In this document: positions 11,243-19,955 of the stretch, in pieces
Position numbering within the stretch: position 1 is the first letter of the stretch
Layout: the number at the start of each line of letters is the position of its first letter
Source of the DNA: Veillonella criceti
GTDB lineage: Bacteria; Bacillota; Negativicutes; Veillonellales; Veillonellaceae
Direction of reading: 5' to 3'
Length of the DNA stretch: 64,000 nucleotides
NCBI RefSeq assembly: GCF_900460315.1
Contig: NZ_UHIO01000001.1
Location: forward strand, 961,501-1,025,500
Translations under genes and position numbers: made by a program
Notes under the pieces: model-generated
Database searches by the model: none
What the model was told of the DNA's origin: nothing
Seen by the model: only the letters and a program-made list of their open reading frames with translations

Positions 11243-12649
11243 TTAATTTTCCTCCTTGATAGAACAAGCCCAGTATGTAGTCGCCTGTTCATCCCATATA
11301 ATTGTGATAGACTTCGGCATTCCTAAAGCCAACACAGTCGTATCTCCACAAAGAAACCATAAAGCATCACGGTCCGCTTGTGGTATTTTTTGGTCAATAA
11401 GCCAATCCTTTAATTTTTTATGACCCCAAATACGACCATCTTTACGACGTAACACTATACGGTCACCAGCCTTGCGATGTCGCAAATACGGTCCCTGCTT
11501 CGCCATAGTTTGAGGGATTAATACCGTTTCATCAGCTTTTAATGGTGGTGGAGCCACCGTTGGCCCTAGCCATGTCACACAGCGAAGCCCTACTAACCGA
11601 TAAACAGGGTGACCCTTGTCCGTAGTGTTTAAACGTCCAACTTGTATTATATCATATTGTGCCGCAACCTTCACGTTAGAACGAATAAATTGTTTAGGCT
11701 TTTTTCCTTGCACTACCTCATATAATTCATTGACTTGTTTTTGTGAAAACGTAGTTTCACTATTAAATATAGAAAATACCCTTTGCCACAAACGGTAAAA
11801 CAAGGCTCGTGGCAAGTCAGCTACGGCTTGGCGCTGTAAGGTTATCGCCGGTGTCCTACTATCTAAGTTCATACATAAAGAAGGCCATAGAATCTCAAGT
11901 TGCTGTTGTAAATAAGCCTCATCAATCGCCATATTTTCACCAAGCCGCGCTAACGTTGCTACAATATTAGGATTATATTGCTTCAATAAAGGAATGACTT
12001 CGAGACGCAAGCGATTTCGTAAATATAACGGCTCGTCATTAGTTTTATCATGGGCAAATGTTAGCCCCAAGGCCTTTACATAGCCTAGAATTGCCGTTTT
12101 CGTTACGCCTAAAAAAGGGCGCCACAAATCTCCTTCTATGCACTGCATCCCCCGCAAACCGTTAGTACCAGCGCCACGAAGTAAATGCGCCAAAATAGTC
12201 TCCCCTTGATCATCTTGATGATGAGCTGTCGCTATGTATTGATAGCCTTCCGTACGTAAAAGTCTTCTAAAAAAATCATAGCGCTCATTGCGACTTACTG
12301 TTTCAATAGACTGTCGTCGCTCCTTTGCAAGTTGTGCCGCGTCAATCGTCAATTCATAAAAAGGTAATTGATATTGCTCAGCATAAATCTTTACCATGGC
12401 TAACTCAGCCTTACTCTCTGGTCGCAATGAGTGATCAACACAGGCTACGCCTAATTTTAAATTAGTCATAGTACCTAATCCTTTACAGGTAACTAACCAA
12501 TGCAATAAGGCGATTGAATCAGGTCCACCAGAACAAGCGATCAATACGGCACTTCCTGATGGTACGCTGCCATGCATGACTTCATAGTTATTAACTGAGG
12601 CTTCAAAATCACGAATACAAGTTTCGTTTACTGTATCGGGTACACTCAT
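11243..12649 (-). CDS. tilS: tRNA(Ile)-lysidine synthetase
   Basis: Converts C34 of the CAU-anticodon tRNA-Ile to lysidine so that it reads AUA; essential. The N-type ATP pyrophosphatase P-loop ACSGGPDS lies at about residues 34-41, followed by HHQDDQGET, the linker domain and a C-terminal TilS substrate-binding domain (DRIVLRRKDGRIWGHKKLKDW). 468 residues is normal for the long bacterial form. It lies between ppx (11-nt gap) and hpt (no gap). Confidence 0.95.
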   Translation of the reverse strand: MSVPDTVNETCIRDFEASVNNYEVMHGSVPSGSAVLIACSGGPDSIALLHWLVTCKGLGTMTNLKLGVACVDHSLRPESKAELAMVKIYAEQYQLPFYELTIDAAQLAKERRQSIETVSRNERYDFFRRLLRTEGYQYIATAHHQDDQGETILAHLLRGAGTNGLRGMQCIEGDLWRPFLGVTKTAILGYVKALGLTFAHDKTNDEPLYLRNRLRLEVIPLLKQYNPNIVATLARLGENMAIDEAYLQQQLEILWPSLCMNLDSRTPAITLQRQAVADLPRALFYRLWQRVFSIFNSETTFSQKQVNELYEVVQGKKPKQFIRSNVKVAAQYDIIQVGRLNTTDKGHPVYRLVGLRCVTWLGPTVAPPPLKADETVLIPQTMAKQGPYLRHRKAGDRIVLRRKDGRIWGHKKLKDWLIDQKIPQADRDALWFLCGDTTVLALGMPKSITIIWDEQATTYWACSIKEEN

Positions 12650-12660
12650 AGCAGGCCCTC

Positions 12661-13557
12661 CTATTTAACTAATCGTGCTGCCATGCCTTCCATTCCATCA
12701 CGTTCACTTACAATGACATGAGGAATTTCATACCAATCCATGAACGAAGTCAAAATCTCGCCACCAGCCACAATAATATCCGCTCTATTAGCTGGTAAAC
12801 CTGGCACTTTTAAACGTTCTTCTGGCGTCATATAACGCAATTCTAATAACATAGCTTCAATGACTTCACGACTCAATTGTTGTCCCTGAATTTTACCTGG
12901 ATTATATACATCCATTTTCAAATGCATCGCTGCCAAGGTAGTAGCCGTACCACCAACAGCTATAAATTCACCAAATGGTCCTTCAATTGGCAAGGGCTCA
13001 AACCAAGGTCTCGTCTCTTGCCACACTTCTTGTGGGCCCTCATCCGAACGCGCTTTTAATCGAACTGCCCCTATCGGATATGAACGTTGCCAATAGGTAC
13101 CTGCATGAGTTCCTAACGCAATCTCCGTACTGCCACCACCAATATCAATAAGGCCGTAATGTCTAGCATCAGCCTCAAAGGTTGTAACCGCTCCTTCAAA
13201 GCCAAGGGCTGCTTCCTCTTCGCCACTAATCACCTGAGACTCCATCGGACAAACAGCTCCCGCCTTAGCCATAAATTCCATACCATTACTAGCTTCGCGG
13301 ATAGCGCTAGTCGCCACGCCGACAACTTTCGTAGCACCATAGGCCTCAATAGCCTGACGAATCTCAGTCAAAGCTGTTATACTCCGAGTCATAGCTTCTT
13401 CTGTTAAGCGTCCATCAGCAGCGCGTTTGCCTAAACGAGTACCCCATAAACGTTTTGGCTCCCACTGCCAATGGCCCCCTTCATAAGTCCCCAATAAGAG
13501 TCGAAATGAATTAGACCCTAAGTCGACAATACCTAATTTATTAATCGTTTCACTCAT
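12661..13557 (-). CDS. Ppx/GppA family exopolyphosphatase or pppGpp phosphatase
   Basis: An ASKHA-fold phosphatase of 298 residues, the short single-module form (residues 1-298 correspond to the two N-terminal subdomains; the HD-like C-terminal half of long Ppx is absent). Phosphate-loop motifs are DLGSNSFRLLLGTYE near the start and GLIDIGGGSTEIALG near the middle, then VGGTATTLA. Family members hydrolyse inorganic polyphosphate or (p)ppGpp; the sequence does not tell which. It is inserted between the S1-domain gene and tilS, where Bacillus has spoIIE. Confidence 0.88.
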   Translation of the reverse strand: MSETINKLGIVDLGSNSFRLLLGTYEGGHWQWEPKRLWGTRLGKRAADGRLTEEAMTRSITALTEIRQAIEAYGATKVVGVATSAIREASNGMEFMAKAGAVCPMESQVISGEEEAALGFEGAVTTFEADARHYGLIDIGGGSTEIALGTHAGTYWQRSYPIGAVRLKARSDEGPQEVWQETRPWFEPLPIEGPFGEFIAVGGTATTLAAMHLKMDVYNPGKIQGQQLSREVIEAMLLELRYMTPEERLKVPGLPANRADIIVAGGEILTSFMDWYEIPHVIVSERDGMEGMAARLVK

Positions 13558-13600
13558 CTTGTCACCTCAATTATTGAATACCTTTAATTCACAAAATATA

Positions 13601-13636
13601 CAAATCAAAAAAGATGATGCGGAGCTCCGCATCATC
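13601..13636 (-). terminator. Terminator after the S1-domain gene
   Basis: A perfect palindrome at 13613-13636 is followed on the minus strand by six T residues. It closes the divIC/S1 transcript just past the stop at 13644 and separates it from ppx. Confidence 0.85.
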
Positions 13637-13643
13637 TCATACA

Positions 13644-14129
13644 TTAATCTCTGCGACCGCCTCGACCGCCTCGTTTTGATTCTGTATTGCGTTTTAAATC
13701 AGTCAATCGTTCTTCACTATCTTTCAAGAAACGACTCATTTTATCTTCAAAGGACAACCCGCCACTTTTACGGTCAAAGGAATTGCGACGATTACCATCA
13801 TGAGCAACTCGACTATGTCCATCATGTTGACGCGGACGGAACTCTTTTGGTTCACGACCTTCTGCCTTAGGAGCTCGTGGTGCTGATTCTGGCTTAGGCT
13901 GTGTTTGCTTAATCGATAAGCTAATTTTACCTTTTTCATCTACACTAAGAACTTTTACTTTAACTTTGTCTTGTTCCTTAATAAAATCTGAAATATTTTC
14001 CACATATTCATTTGCTACTTCTGAAATGTGTACTAACCCTGTTTGTTTGTTACCTAAATCAACAAACGCTCCAAATTTCGTGATACCCGTAACTGTGCCT
14101 TCAAGAACACTACCAACTTCAATGGCCAT
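13644..14129 (-). CDS. S1 RNA-binding domain protein (YabR / general stress protein 13 type)
   Basis: A 161-residue protein with one S1 OB-fold domain at residues 1-75 (IEVGSVLEGTVTGITKFGAFVDLG, HISEVANEYV, VKVKVLSVDEKGKISLSIK) followed by a basic, low-complexity tail rich in R, P, E and G that ends RGGRGGRRD. The tail probably adds non-specific RNA binding. The open frame extends 15 codons further upstream, but the ATG at 14129 matches the family start; GGAGG is 13 nt away, which is longer than usual. The divIC-yabR pair is conserved in Firmicutes. Confidence 0.85.
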   Translation of the reverse strand: MAIEVGSVLEGTVTGITKFGAFVDLGNKQTGLVHISEVANEYVENISDFIKEQDKVKVKVLSVDEKGKISLSIKQTQPKPESAPRAPKAEGREPKEFRPRQHDGHSRVAHDGNRRNSFDRKSGGLSFEDKMSRFLKDSEERLTDLKRNTESKRGGRGGRRD

Positions 14130-14262
14130 GCTAACCCGATGTCCTCCTAAACTACAAAAAAACTGCTGTTGCACTTAATCTATGCACACTATGTTCATTA
14201 TATAGGTGTATGAAAAACCTTGTCAACTGCTATTTCACGAATGTCCTAGCCAACTTTACATT

Positions 14263-14571
14263 TTATTTTACATAGGGTACCTCGCCTGGTTTAACGAGGC
14301 CCAATTCTTCGCGCGCCACATCTTCAATTGATTTAGGATCTTGTAACCGCTGTCGTTCCTGTTCTAACAATTCATTTCGCTCTTTTAGATCCTTAATCTG
14401 CAGCTCTAATTGCTGTTGTTGTTGTTTAATCACATAAATTTCATAGCCTGTACGCAAAATAAGAAATGCACCTAACACAACAACAATAATTTGTGCCCAA
14501 AATACAATCGTATTCCGTTTAGGTTGTGGCCGTTTACGCCTTATATTCGTTTCTCTCGCCTCATCTGCCAT
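14263..14571 (-). CDS. divIC: Septum formation initiator, FtsB/DivIC family
   Basis: A 102-residue bitopic membrane protein: a short basic cytoplasmic N-terminus (NIRRKRPQPKRN), one TM segment at about residues 22-42, then an extracytoplasmic coiled coil (QQQQQLELQIKDLKERNELLEQERQRL), ending in the DPKSIEDVAREELGLVKPGE block that is diagnostic for the family. It works with FtsL/FtsQ (DivIB) at the division septum. A strong promoter lies upstream and the S1-domain gene downstream. Confidence 0.92.
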   Translation of the reverse strand: MADEARETNIRRKRPQPKRNTIVFWAQIIVVVLGAFLILRTGYEIYVIKQQQQQLELQIKDLKERNELLEQERQRLQDPKSIEDVAREELGLVKPGEVPYVK

Positions 14572-14610
14572 GACAGTACCTCTTTGTCTAACAACCTTGT
14601 GAATGAACCT

Positions 14611-14639
14611 ATTATAACATCATTATAAAAGGGGTTCAA
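14611..14639 (-). promoter_or_regulatory. Promoter for divIC and the S1-domain gene
   Basis: TTGAAC (14639-14634) and a perfect TATAAT (14616-14611) are exactly 17 nt apart on the minus strand. Start of transcription would be near 14604, about 33 nt before divIC. Confidence 0.72.
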
Positions 14640-14728
14640 TTACATTTTATCGGCTTTTAACAAGACTTTCAATCCTTTGTAAAAGGATATGTAGACGCAC
14701 TTTTTCAGAATAATAAGCCTATAAAAAT

Positions 14729-15211
14729 TTATATGTCAGCACTCTTTAATTTGGCAATCCGATGATTTATCGATTCACCTTGAAAGGTAAAATCAGGATA
14801 TACTTCCTGAAGTGGAATCAATACAAATGTCCGTTCCCACATATAAGGATGGGGAATCTGCAAATGATCCAAAGCCACCTGCAAGGGTGCTCCTTGCTCA
14901 GTTTCTGCCCACACTATATCTAAATCCAAAGTGCGTGGTCCCCAATGAATCACCCGTTTACGACCTGCTAAGGATTCCTGATGTTGCATACATTGCAACA
15001 TCGCTTCTGGTGTCAAAGAACTTACCACTTTTGCTACACCATTAAGAAATGGACCTTGTTCTGTGTTCCCCCAAGGCGCCGTCTCTAACCACGACGATGG
15101 TTCTACTGCAATAATACCGTCGGTCTGACGTAAGCCTTCAATGGCTTGATTCAAATACCCTTCTCGATTGCCCAAATTAGAGCCTAAACTAATGTAATAT
15201 ACATAGTTCAT
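14729..15211 (-). CDS. folK: 2-amino-4-hydroxy-6-hydroxymethyldihydropteridine pyrophosphokinase
   Basis: Transfers pyrophosphate from ATP to hydroxymethyl-dihydropterin in folate synthesis. The 160 residues show YISLGSNLGNRE at the N-terminus, the GPRTLDLDIVW metal-binding block and HPYMWERTFVLIPL. It is the last gene of folE-folP-folB-folK. Downstream there is only a weak hairpin near 14670-14687, so termination here is unclear. Confidence 0.95.
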   Translation of the reverse strand: MNYVYYISLGSNLGNREGYLNQAIEGLRQTDGIIAVEPSSWLETAPWGNTEQGPFLNGVAKVVSSLTPEAMLQCMQHQESLAGRKRVIHWGPRTLDLDIVWAETEQGAPLQVALDHLQIPHPYMWERTFVLIPLQEVYPDFTFQGESINHRIAKLKSADI

Positions 15212-15226
15212 ATTGACCTCATGACC

Positions 15227-15589
15227 TTACATTTGCCCACGTGTAATTGTAATTTCAGCATAATCCAACATGCCAGGAATTGGTACAGCTGGTTTACGCA
15301 CAGCTACAGCAAGTCCCACGATACCTCGATATGTATTCCACAATTCATCAGCAATCAAAGTACCTACTTTTTCTAATAATTTTTGCGGCGCCCCTGTTAC
15401 AATTCGTTCAACCGTATTATAAATTTCAACATAATTAATGGAGTCTTCCAGTAAATCAGACTGCCCTGCTTTGGTTAAATCTGTCACTACCGTCACATCC
15501 ACAAAAAAACGTTGACCCTGACTATTTTCAGATTCTAAATTGCCATGATACCCAAAAAAGCCCATATTTTTTAATACAATCTTATCCAT
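15227..15589 (-). CDS. folB: Dihydroneopterin aldolase
   Basis: Cleaves dihydroneopterin to hydroxymethyl-dihydropterin and glycolaldehyde. 120 residues, the normal size for this octameric enzyme. Visible blocks are FFGYHGNLESENSQGQRFFVDV, the NYVEIYNTVERIV segment and a C-terminal KPAVPIPG with the conserved Lys. Its ATG overlaps the folP stop codon by one base (TAATG), so translation is probably coupled. Confidence 0.94.
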   Translation of the reverse strand: MDKIVLKNMGFFGYHGNLESENSQGQRFFVDVTVVTDLTKAGQSDLLEDSINYVEIYNTVERIVTGAPQKLLEKVGTLIADELWNTYRGIVGLAVAVRKPAVPIPGMLDYAEITITRGQM

Positions 15590-16425
15590 TAAAACTCTCC
15601 TCTCAACAAGGCGTCCGCAACGGTTAAGGCTTTCTTATGCATATCTACATTATGCACACGAACCATATCAATTCCTTGAATCAGGCCTGTAATACAAGCC
15701 GCTACCGTTCCTTCATCACGCTCATTAGCAGGACAATCATTAAGAATAGAGCCAATAAATCGTTTACGACTTGGCGCTAATAACACGGGAAATTCATAGG
15801 CCGTAAGTTCTCCTAACCGCTGCATTACCTCAACATTTTGAGCCCCTGTTTTACCAAAGCCAATTCCTGGATCGAGCCAAATATTTTGAGGTAATACGCC
15901 TTCTTTAAGCGCAATGTCTATGGATGCGAAGAAAAAAGCTTTCATATCTTCAATAATATCACCATATTCGGTATCATCCTGATTATGCATAATAATGACT
16001 GGTACTTTATGCTTAGCCGCTACAGCCGCTATATCAGGGTCATATCGAAGGCCCCAAATATCATTTAAGATGTGAGCTCCATGGGATAGTGCATAATCCG
16101 CCGTTTCCGCACGATAGGTATCAATAGAAACAGGCACACTGGAAGCGGCTAATACTGGTTCTAATAACGCTTCCATGCGACTAATTTCTTCAGCTACGGA
16201 AATATGTGTATGGCCTGGTCTCGTTGATTCAACACCTAAATCGATTACATCGGCACCTTGCGCTACCATTTCTTTCGCATGAGCTACAGCTGCTTCAGGA
16301 TTATTATATTTACCCCCATCAGAAAAAGAGTCAGGTGTACCATTTAAAATCCCCATAATAAGCGTACTATTATTTAATGTTAAAGACTTACCATCGTCCC
16401 ATTTATAACTGCGTCGTTTGAACAT
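15589..16425 (-). CDS. folP: Dihydropteroate synthase
   Basis: Joins p-aminobenzoate to the pterin pyrophosphate; the sulfonamide target. The 278-residue TIM barrel has the pterin and pABA loops in place: NGTPDSFSDGG near residue 29, GVESTRPG near 65, NDIWGL, DPGIGFGKT and SRKRFIG. Two usually conserved positions differ: Val of the NVTPDSF loop is Gly, and the DIGGESTRPG loop reads DLGVESTRPG. Start lies inside the 3' end of folE (23-nt overlap). Confidence 0.95.
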   Translation of the reverse strand: MFKRRSYKWDDGKSLTLNNSTLIMGILNGTPDSFSDGGKYNNPEAAVAHAKEMVAQGADVIDLGVESTRPGHTHISVAEEISRMEALLEPVLAASSVPVSIDTYRAETADYALSHGAHILNDIWGLRYDPDIAAVAAKHKVPVIIMHNQDDTEYGDIIEDMKAFFFASIDIALKEGVLPQNIWLDPGIGFGKTGAQNVEVMQRLGELTAYEFPVLLAPSRKRFIGSILNDCPANERDEGTVAACITGLIQGIDMVRVHNVDMHKKALTVADALLRGEF

Positions 16426-16984
16426 CCGTCGTACCTCCTAATATAGCCATAGCTTCTTCACGAAGCTGGCCTGTCTTACTTAGTACGCCGCGACATTCCA
16501 TCGTCACTACTGCCGTACCTTGTTGCAGTTCACCTTTAATAAGCATGCATAAGTGAGTAGCCTTAATGCGGACTACCACACCTTCTGCCAGTAAATCAGT
16601 CTCAAGCGCAGTCGCGATTTGGCGAGTCATACGCTCTTGCAATTGAGGTCGTCTAGCAAACACATTTACCAAATCACTCAATTTACTAAGGCCCGCTACG
16701 CGACCTTCCTTAGGTTGATATACAATATCGACCGTACCAAAAAATGGCATTAAATGATGCTCACACACAGAGTAAAAAGGAATATCTGTAACTGCAACTA
16801 ACCCTTTATACTCCGTAGGAAAAATCTCGCCCCATATATCGGCACTCTGTACATTCATGCCAGCAAATAATTCTTCGTACAACGAAGCTACCCGATTAGG
16901 CGTTTTTTCCATAGCAGCTGCTTTTAAATCAATACCTAAAGCAGTTAAAAATTGAGCAATACCCTCACTGGCCTGTTCCTTCAT
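16403..16984 (-). CDS. folE: GTP cyclohydrolase I
   Basis: Converts GTP to dihydroneopterin triphosphate, the entry step of folate synthesis. 193 residues. The zinc ligands are visible in SVCEHHLMPFFG (Cys and His) and HLCMLIKGE (second Cys), so this is the zinc-dependent type IA enzyme rather than FolE2. It overlaps folP by 23 nt and follows the ABC-F gene by 11 nt, so the four fol genes form one unit that probably reads on from the ABC-F gene. Confidence 0.95.
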   Translation of the reverse strand: MKEQASEGIAQFLTALGIDLKAAAMEKTPNRVASLYEELFAGMNVQSADIWGEIFPTEYKGLVAVTDIPFYSVCEHHLMPFFGTVDIVYQPKEGRVAGLSKLSDLVNVFARRPQLQERMTRQIATALETDLLAEGVVVRIKATHLCMLIKGELQQGTAVVTMECRGVLSKTGQLREEAMAILGGTTDVQTTQL

Positions 16985-16995
16985 AACAAGACCTC

Positions 16996-18552
16996 CTATA
17001 CGATTTTAGTGGTCCAATCCTCTACATTCCACTCATGAGTAATCCAGGAGCGATAAAATTCGGGTTCATGGCTTACCAATAAAACCGTTCCTTTAAAACG
17101 ACGTAGAGCGTCAGCTAATTCCTCCTTAGCTGCCACATCTAAATGATTCGTCGGTTCATCTAAAACCAACACATTATACGACTCCTGCATAAGCTTACAA
17201 AGCCTTACCTTGGCATTCTCACCACCGGATAACACACGCATTTGACTTGTAATATGCTCATTCGTTAGGCCACACCGTGCTAAAGCTGCACGAACTTCAG
17301 CATTCGTCATCGCAGGATACGCATTCCAAATATAATCGAGTGCTGTCATATCATTATGAGCACTATCTTCTTGTTCAAAATAACCAACTTGCAAGAAATC
17401 GCCCCGTTCAACCGTCCCTGCAAAAGGCTGTATTAACCCCAGTAACGTTTTTAAAAGCGTTGTCTTACCTAGCCCATTCACACCACGGACCGCCACTTTC
17501 TGGCCACGCTCTAAGGAAACCTTTACCGGTTTTGTTAGAGCCTCATTATAGCCCAGTACTAAGTCTTCACTCGTAACAATAAAACGACTTGGTGTACGGC
17601 CTTCTTTAAAACCAAAAGATACTTCCAAATGAACTTTTGGTTTTTCCAATAAATCCATCTTTTCTAGTCGTTTCGCTCGGGAGTTTGCCATGCCACGGGT
17701 CGCTACGCGCGCCTTATTACGCTGAATAAAATCTTCCATACGAGCAATTTCTTGTTGTTGTCGTTCATACGCCTTTACTGCCTGTGCTCGTTGCACTTCA
17801 TAAGCTGCCAAAAATTGTTCGTAATTTCCTGTATATCGCGTCAACTGAGCTTGTTCAATATGATAAATAACATTGACTACCGAATTTAAAAATTCCATAT
17901 CATGAGAGATGAGAATAAACGCATTTTCATAGGACTGCAAATACGCTTGCAACCACGCAATATGTTCTACATCTAAATAGTTAGTTGGTTCGTCCAATAA
18001 TAATATAGTTGGCTTTTGCAATAATAACTTAGTCAATAATACTTTAGTTCGCTGACCACCGCTTAATTCATTAACCAACCGATCAAGCCCTATGTCTACT
18101 AGGCCTAACCCTTGCGCTGTCCGTTCAATAGTAGCATCGATTTCATAGAAACCACGTTGTTCTAATTCTTCCTGCCACTCGCCCGTCTTCTCTAGCAATT
18201 CATTCATATGTGCCTCATCGCAATCGGTCATTTCATTATAAGCAGCTTGCAACTGAGCTTCTAAATCAAATAAATCGCTAAACGCATCACGCAACACATC
18301 GCGAATGGTCTGTCCTTCAGCTAATACACTATGTTGATCTAAATAGCCTACCGTTCCTTTATTAGACCAAGCAACGGTTCCTTCATCGGGCAAAATCTTG
18401 CCTGTAATAATATTTAAAAACGTGGACTTACCTTCACCATTAGCACCAATCAAACCCACATGTTCGCCTTTTAACAAACGGAATGAAGCGTCATCTAAGA
18501 TTTGACGGGCTCCAAATCCATGCGTCACATGGGACACTGTTAATACACTCAT
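16996..18552 (-). CDS. ABC-F family ATPase (ribosome-associated type)
   Basis: A soluble protein of 518 residues with two ABC domains and no membrane segment. Walker A motifs are GANGEGKST (about residue 36) and GVNGLGKTT (about 357); signatures are LSGGQRTKV and LSGGENAKV; both Walker B regions read LDEPTN(Y/H)LD. Between them is the charged P-site tRNA-interacting linker (AYERQQQEIARMEDFIQRNKARVATRGMANSRAKRLEKMD is its region, residues about 260-300). ABC-F proteins act on the ribosome E site; a housekeeping factor resembling YkpA/YbiT is more likely than an antibiotic-resistance type, but this cannot be settled here. Confidence 0.88.
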   Translation of the reverse strand: MSVLTVSHVTHGFGARQILDDASFRLLKGEHVGLIGANGEGKSTFLNIITGKILPDEGTVAWSNKGTVGYLDQHSVLAEGQTIRDVLRDAFSDLFDLEAQLQAAYNEMTDCDEAHMNELLEKTGEWQEELEQRGFYEIDATIERTAQGLGLVDIGLDRLVNELSGGQRTKVLLTKLLLQKPTILLLDEPTNYLDVEHIAWLQAYLQSYENAFILISHDMEFLNSVVNVIYHIEQAQLTRYTGNYEQFLAAYEVQRAQAVKAYERQQQEIARMEDFIQRNKARVATRGMANSRAKRLEKMDLLEKPKVHLEVSFGFKEGRTPSRFIVTSEDLVLGYNEALTKPVKVSLERGQKVAVRGVNGLGKTTLLKTLLGLIQPFAGTVERGDFLQVGYFEQEDSAHNDMTALDYIWNAYPAMTNAEVRAALARCGLTNEHITSQMRVLSGGENAKVRLCKLMQESYNVLVLDEPTNHLDVAAKEELADALRRFKGTVLLVSHEPEFYRSWITHEWNVEDWTTKIV

Positions 18553-18581
18553 CAGTCATCTCCCAACACGTATCTCTAATG

Positions 18582-18608
18582 TAAAAGCCGCCTGAAACAG
18601 ACGGCTTT
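18582..18608 (-). terminator. Terminator of the opp/peptidase operon
   Basis: Arms 18584-18594 and 18598-18608 pair over 11 positions with a 3-nt loop; the one C-A mismatch on the plus strand is G-U in the minus-strand RNA. It is followed by TTTT on the minus strand. It lies between the M20 gene and the ABC-F gene. Confidence 0.75.
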
Positions 18609-18701
18609 ATTAACCATATTATATTTTACCTTTATTTCATAGGTATGTCAAAAATACCAACTTTAATCATTACTTTCGCTCATAATAGGTCAGTCTAAAG
18701 G

Positions 18702-19940
18702 TCATGATTTGCGGCCATATTGCCACCAATGACGAAGTGCCATAATGGCCATAATATGAGCCCCTTTTTGAATCGCTGCCAAACCAGCTGCTGATCCAGT
18801 AGCCCTAGCAAACTCAGGCGTATGCAAGCCCATATGTTCACCAATAGCCAATGTTAATTGTACCGTTGGTACAACATGAGATACATTCCCCATATCGGTA
18901 CTGCCTTCCGCTACATCATCAGATAAAATCGTTGGCCTTGCCCCCCATTCCGTCATGACCTCACTAGCCAATTCACGCCAAACTCCATCTTCACGCAAAT
19001 CTTTAAACAGAGGCTCATAATGACGACACTTAACAATCGCCCCTCGTTCTTCAGCCACTCTTTGCGCTGCTAATTTAATAGCAGGCAATACAGTATCTTC
19101 TAAAAACTCTACTGTATGAGAACGTACGGTCATATGCAAGGTCGCTCTCTCAGGAATCATATTAGGGGCTTCACCCGCTTCTGTAAAAATCTGCCCGATT
19201 ACCACATCAGGTCCCCACTTTGCTTTTAAACGATTCACTTCACTATATAAAGCTACAGCACAATCGAGAGCATTCACACCTCGATTTTCCAAGTCGGCTA
19301 CATGAGCCGTCCGTCCTTGAAACATGACCTCTAAAGGATGACTAGCCAGCGAAGAACCACCTAATTCATTCACATCAGCAGGATGGGTAAGCAAGGCACC
19401 TTGATACCCTTCAAAAATACCAGCATCAGCCATAAACACTTTCCCCCCTACCGTTTCTTCTGCAGGGCAACCAAAGAAAGTCGTCAATGCCTCTGGTACA
19501 GCGGCTGCAAAACCGATAGCCGCTCCAACACTCATAGCGGCAATCAAGTTATGTCCACAGCCATGCCCCAGGCCAGGTAGCGCATCATATTCACCTAAAA
19601 ATGCCATTTTATACGGCGCTGAACTTGTCACCATTGGCACGGCACCAGAAAAATCAGTTTCCACCAAGTCACCTTCAGTAGTTACAAATTCACCTTTATC
19701 CGCCCGCAAGGATGTTGCTAATTCAGGAATACGCCCCCTACTCACATCAACAATGACTTCAAAGCCATAATCAGCAAGCAAATTCTTAATCGCAGCGACT
19801 GCTTTGTGCTCTTCTAAACCTATTTCAGGATTCTCATGCAAATAAGTAGCCAATTCAACTAAATCTTGTTCTGCCCCACTAATAGCTTGTCGGAGCATTT
19901 GCTCACGAATAGCTAGTGAAAGTTCTCGTTTCATCACCAT
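18702..19940 (-). CDS. M20 family amidohydrolase / peptidase
   Basis: A cytoplasmic zinc-dependent hydrolase of 412 residues, similar to AbgB/PM20D2-type amidohydrolases. Visible: HENPEIGLEEHKA near residue 35, the metal-site blocks LGEYDALPGLGHGCGHNL and CPAEETVGGK, a dimerisation-domain HPLEVMFQGRTAHVA, and the C-terminal GSTDMGNVSH and GLHTPEF blocks. No signal peptide. Family members cleave N-acyl amino acids, dipeptides or p-aminobenzoyl-glutamate. It is the last gene of the opp unit, 15 nt after the LD-carboxypeptidase, so a peptide fragment imported by Opp is a plausible substrate (inference). Confidence 0.85.
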   Translation of the reverse strand: MVMKRELSLAIREQMLRQAISGAEQDLVELATYLHENPEIGLEEHKAVAAIKNLLADYGFEVIVDVSRGRIPELATSLRADKGEFVTTEGDLVETDFSGAVPMVTSSAPYKMAFLGEYDALPGLGHGCGHNLIAAMSVGAAIGFAAAVPEALTTFFGCPAEETVGGKVFMADAGIFEGYQGALLTHPADVNELGGSSLASHPLEVMFQGRTAHVADLENRGVNALDCAVALYSEVNRLKAKWGPDVVIGQIFTEAGEAPNMIPERATLHMTVRSHTVEFLEDTVLPAIKLAAQRVAEERGAIVKCRHYEPLFKDLREDGVWRELASEVMTEWGARPTILSDDVAEGSTDMGNVSHVVPTVQLTLAIGEHMGLHTPEFARATGSAAGLAAIQKGAHIMAIMALRHWWQYGRKS

Positions 19941-19955
19941 GAACTATTAACTCCT

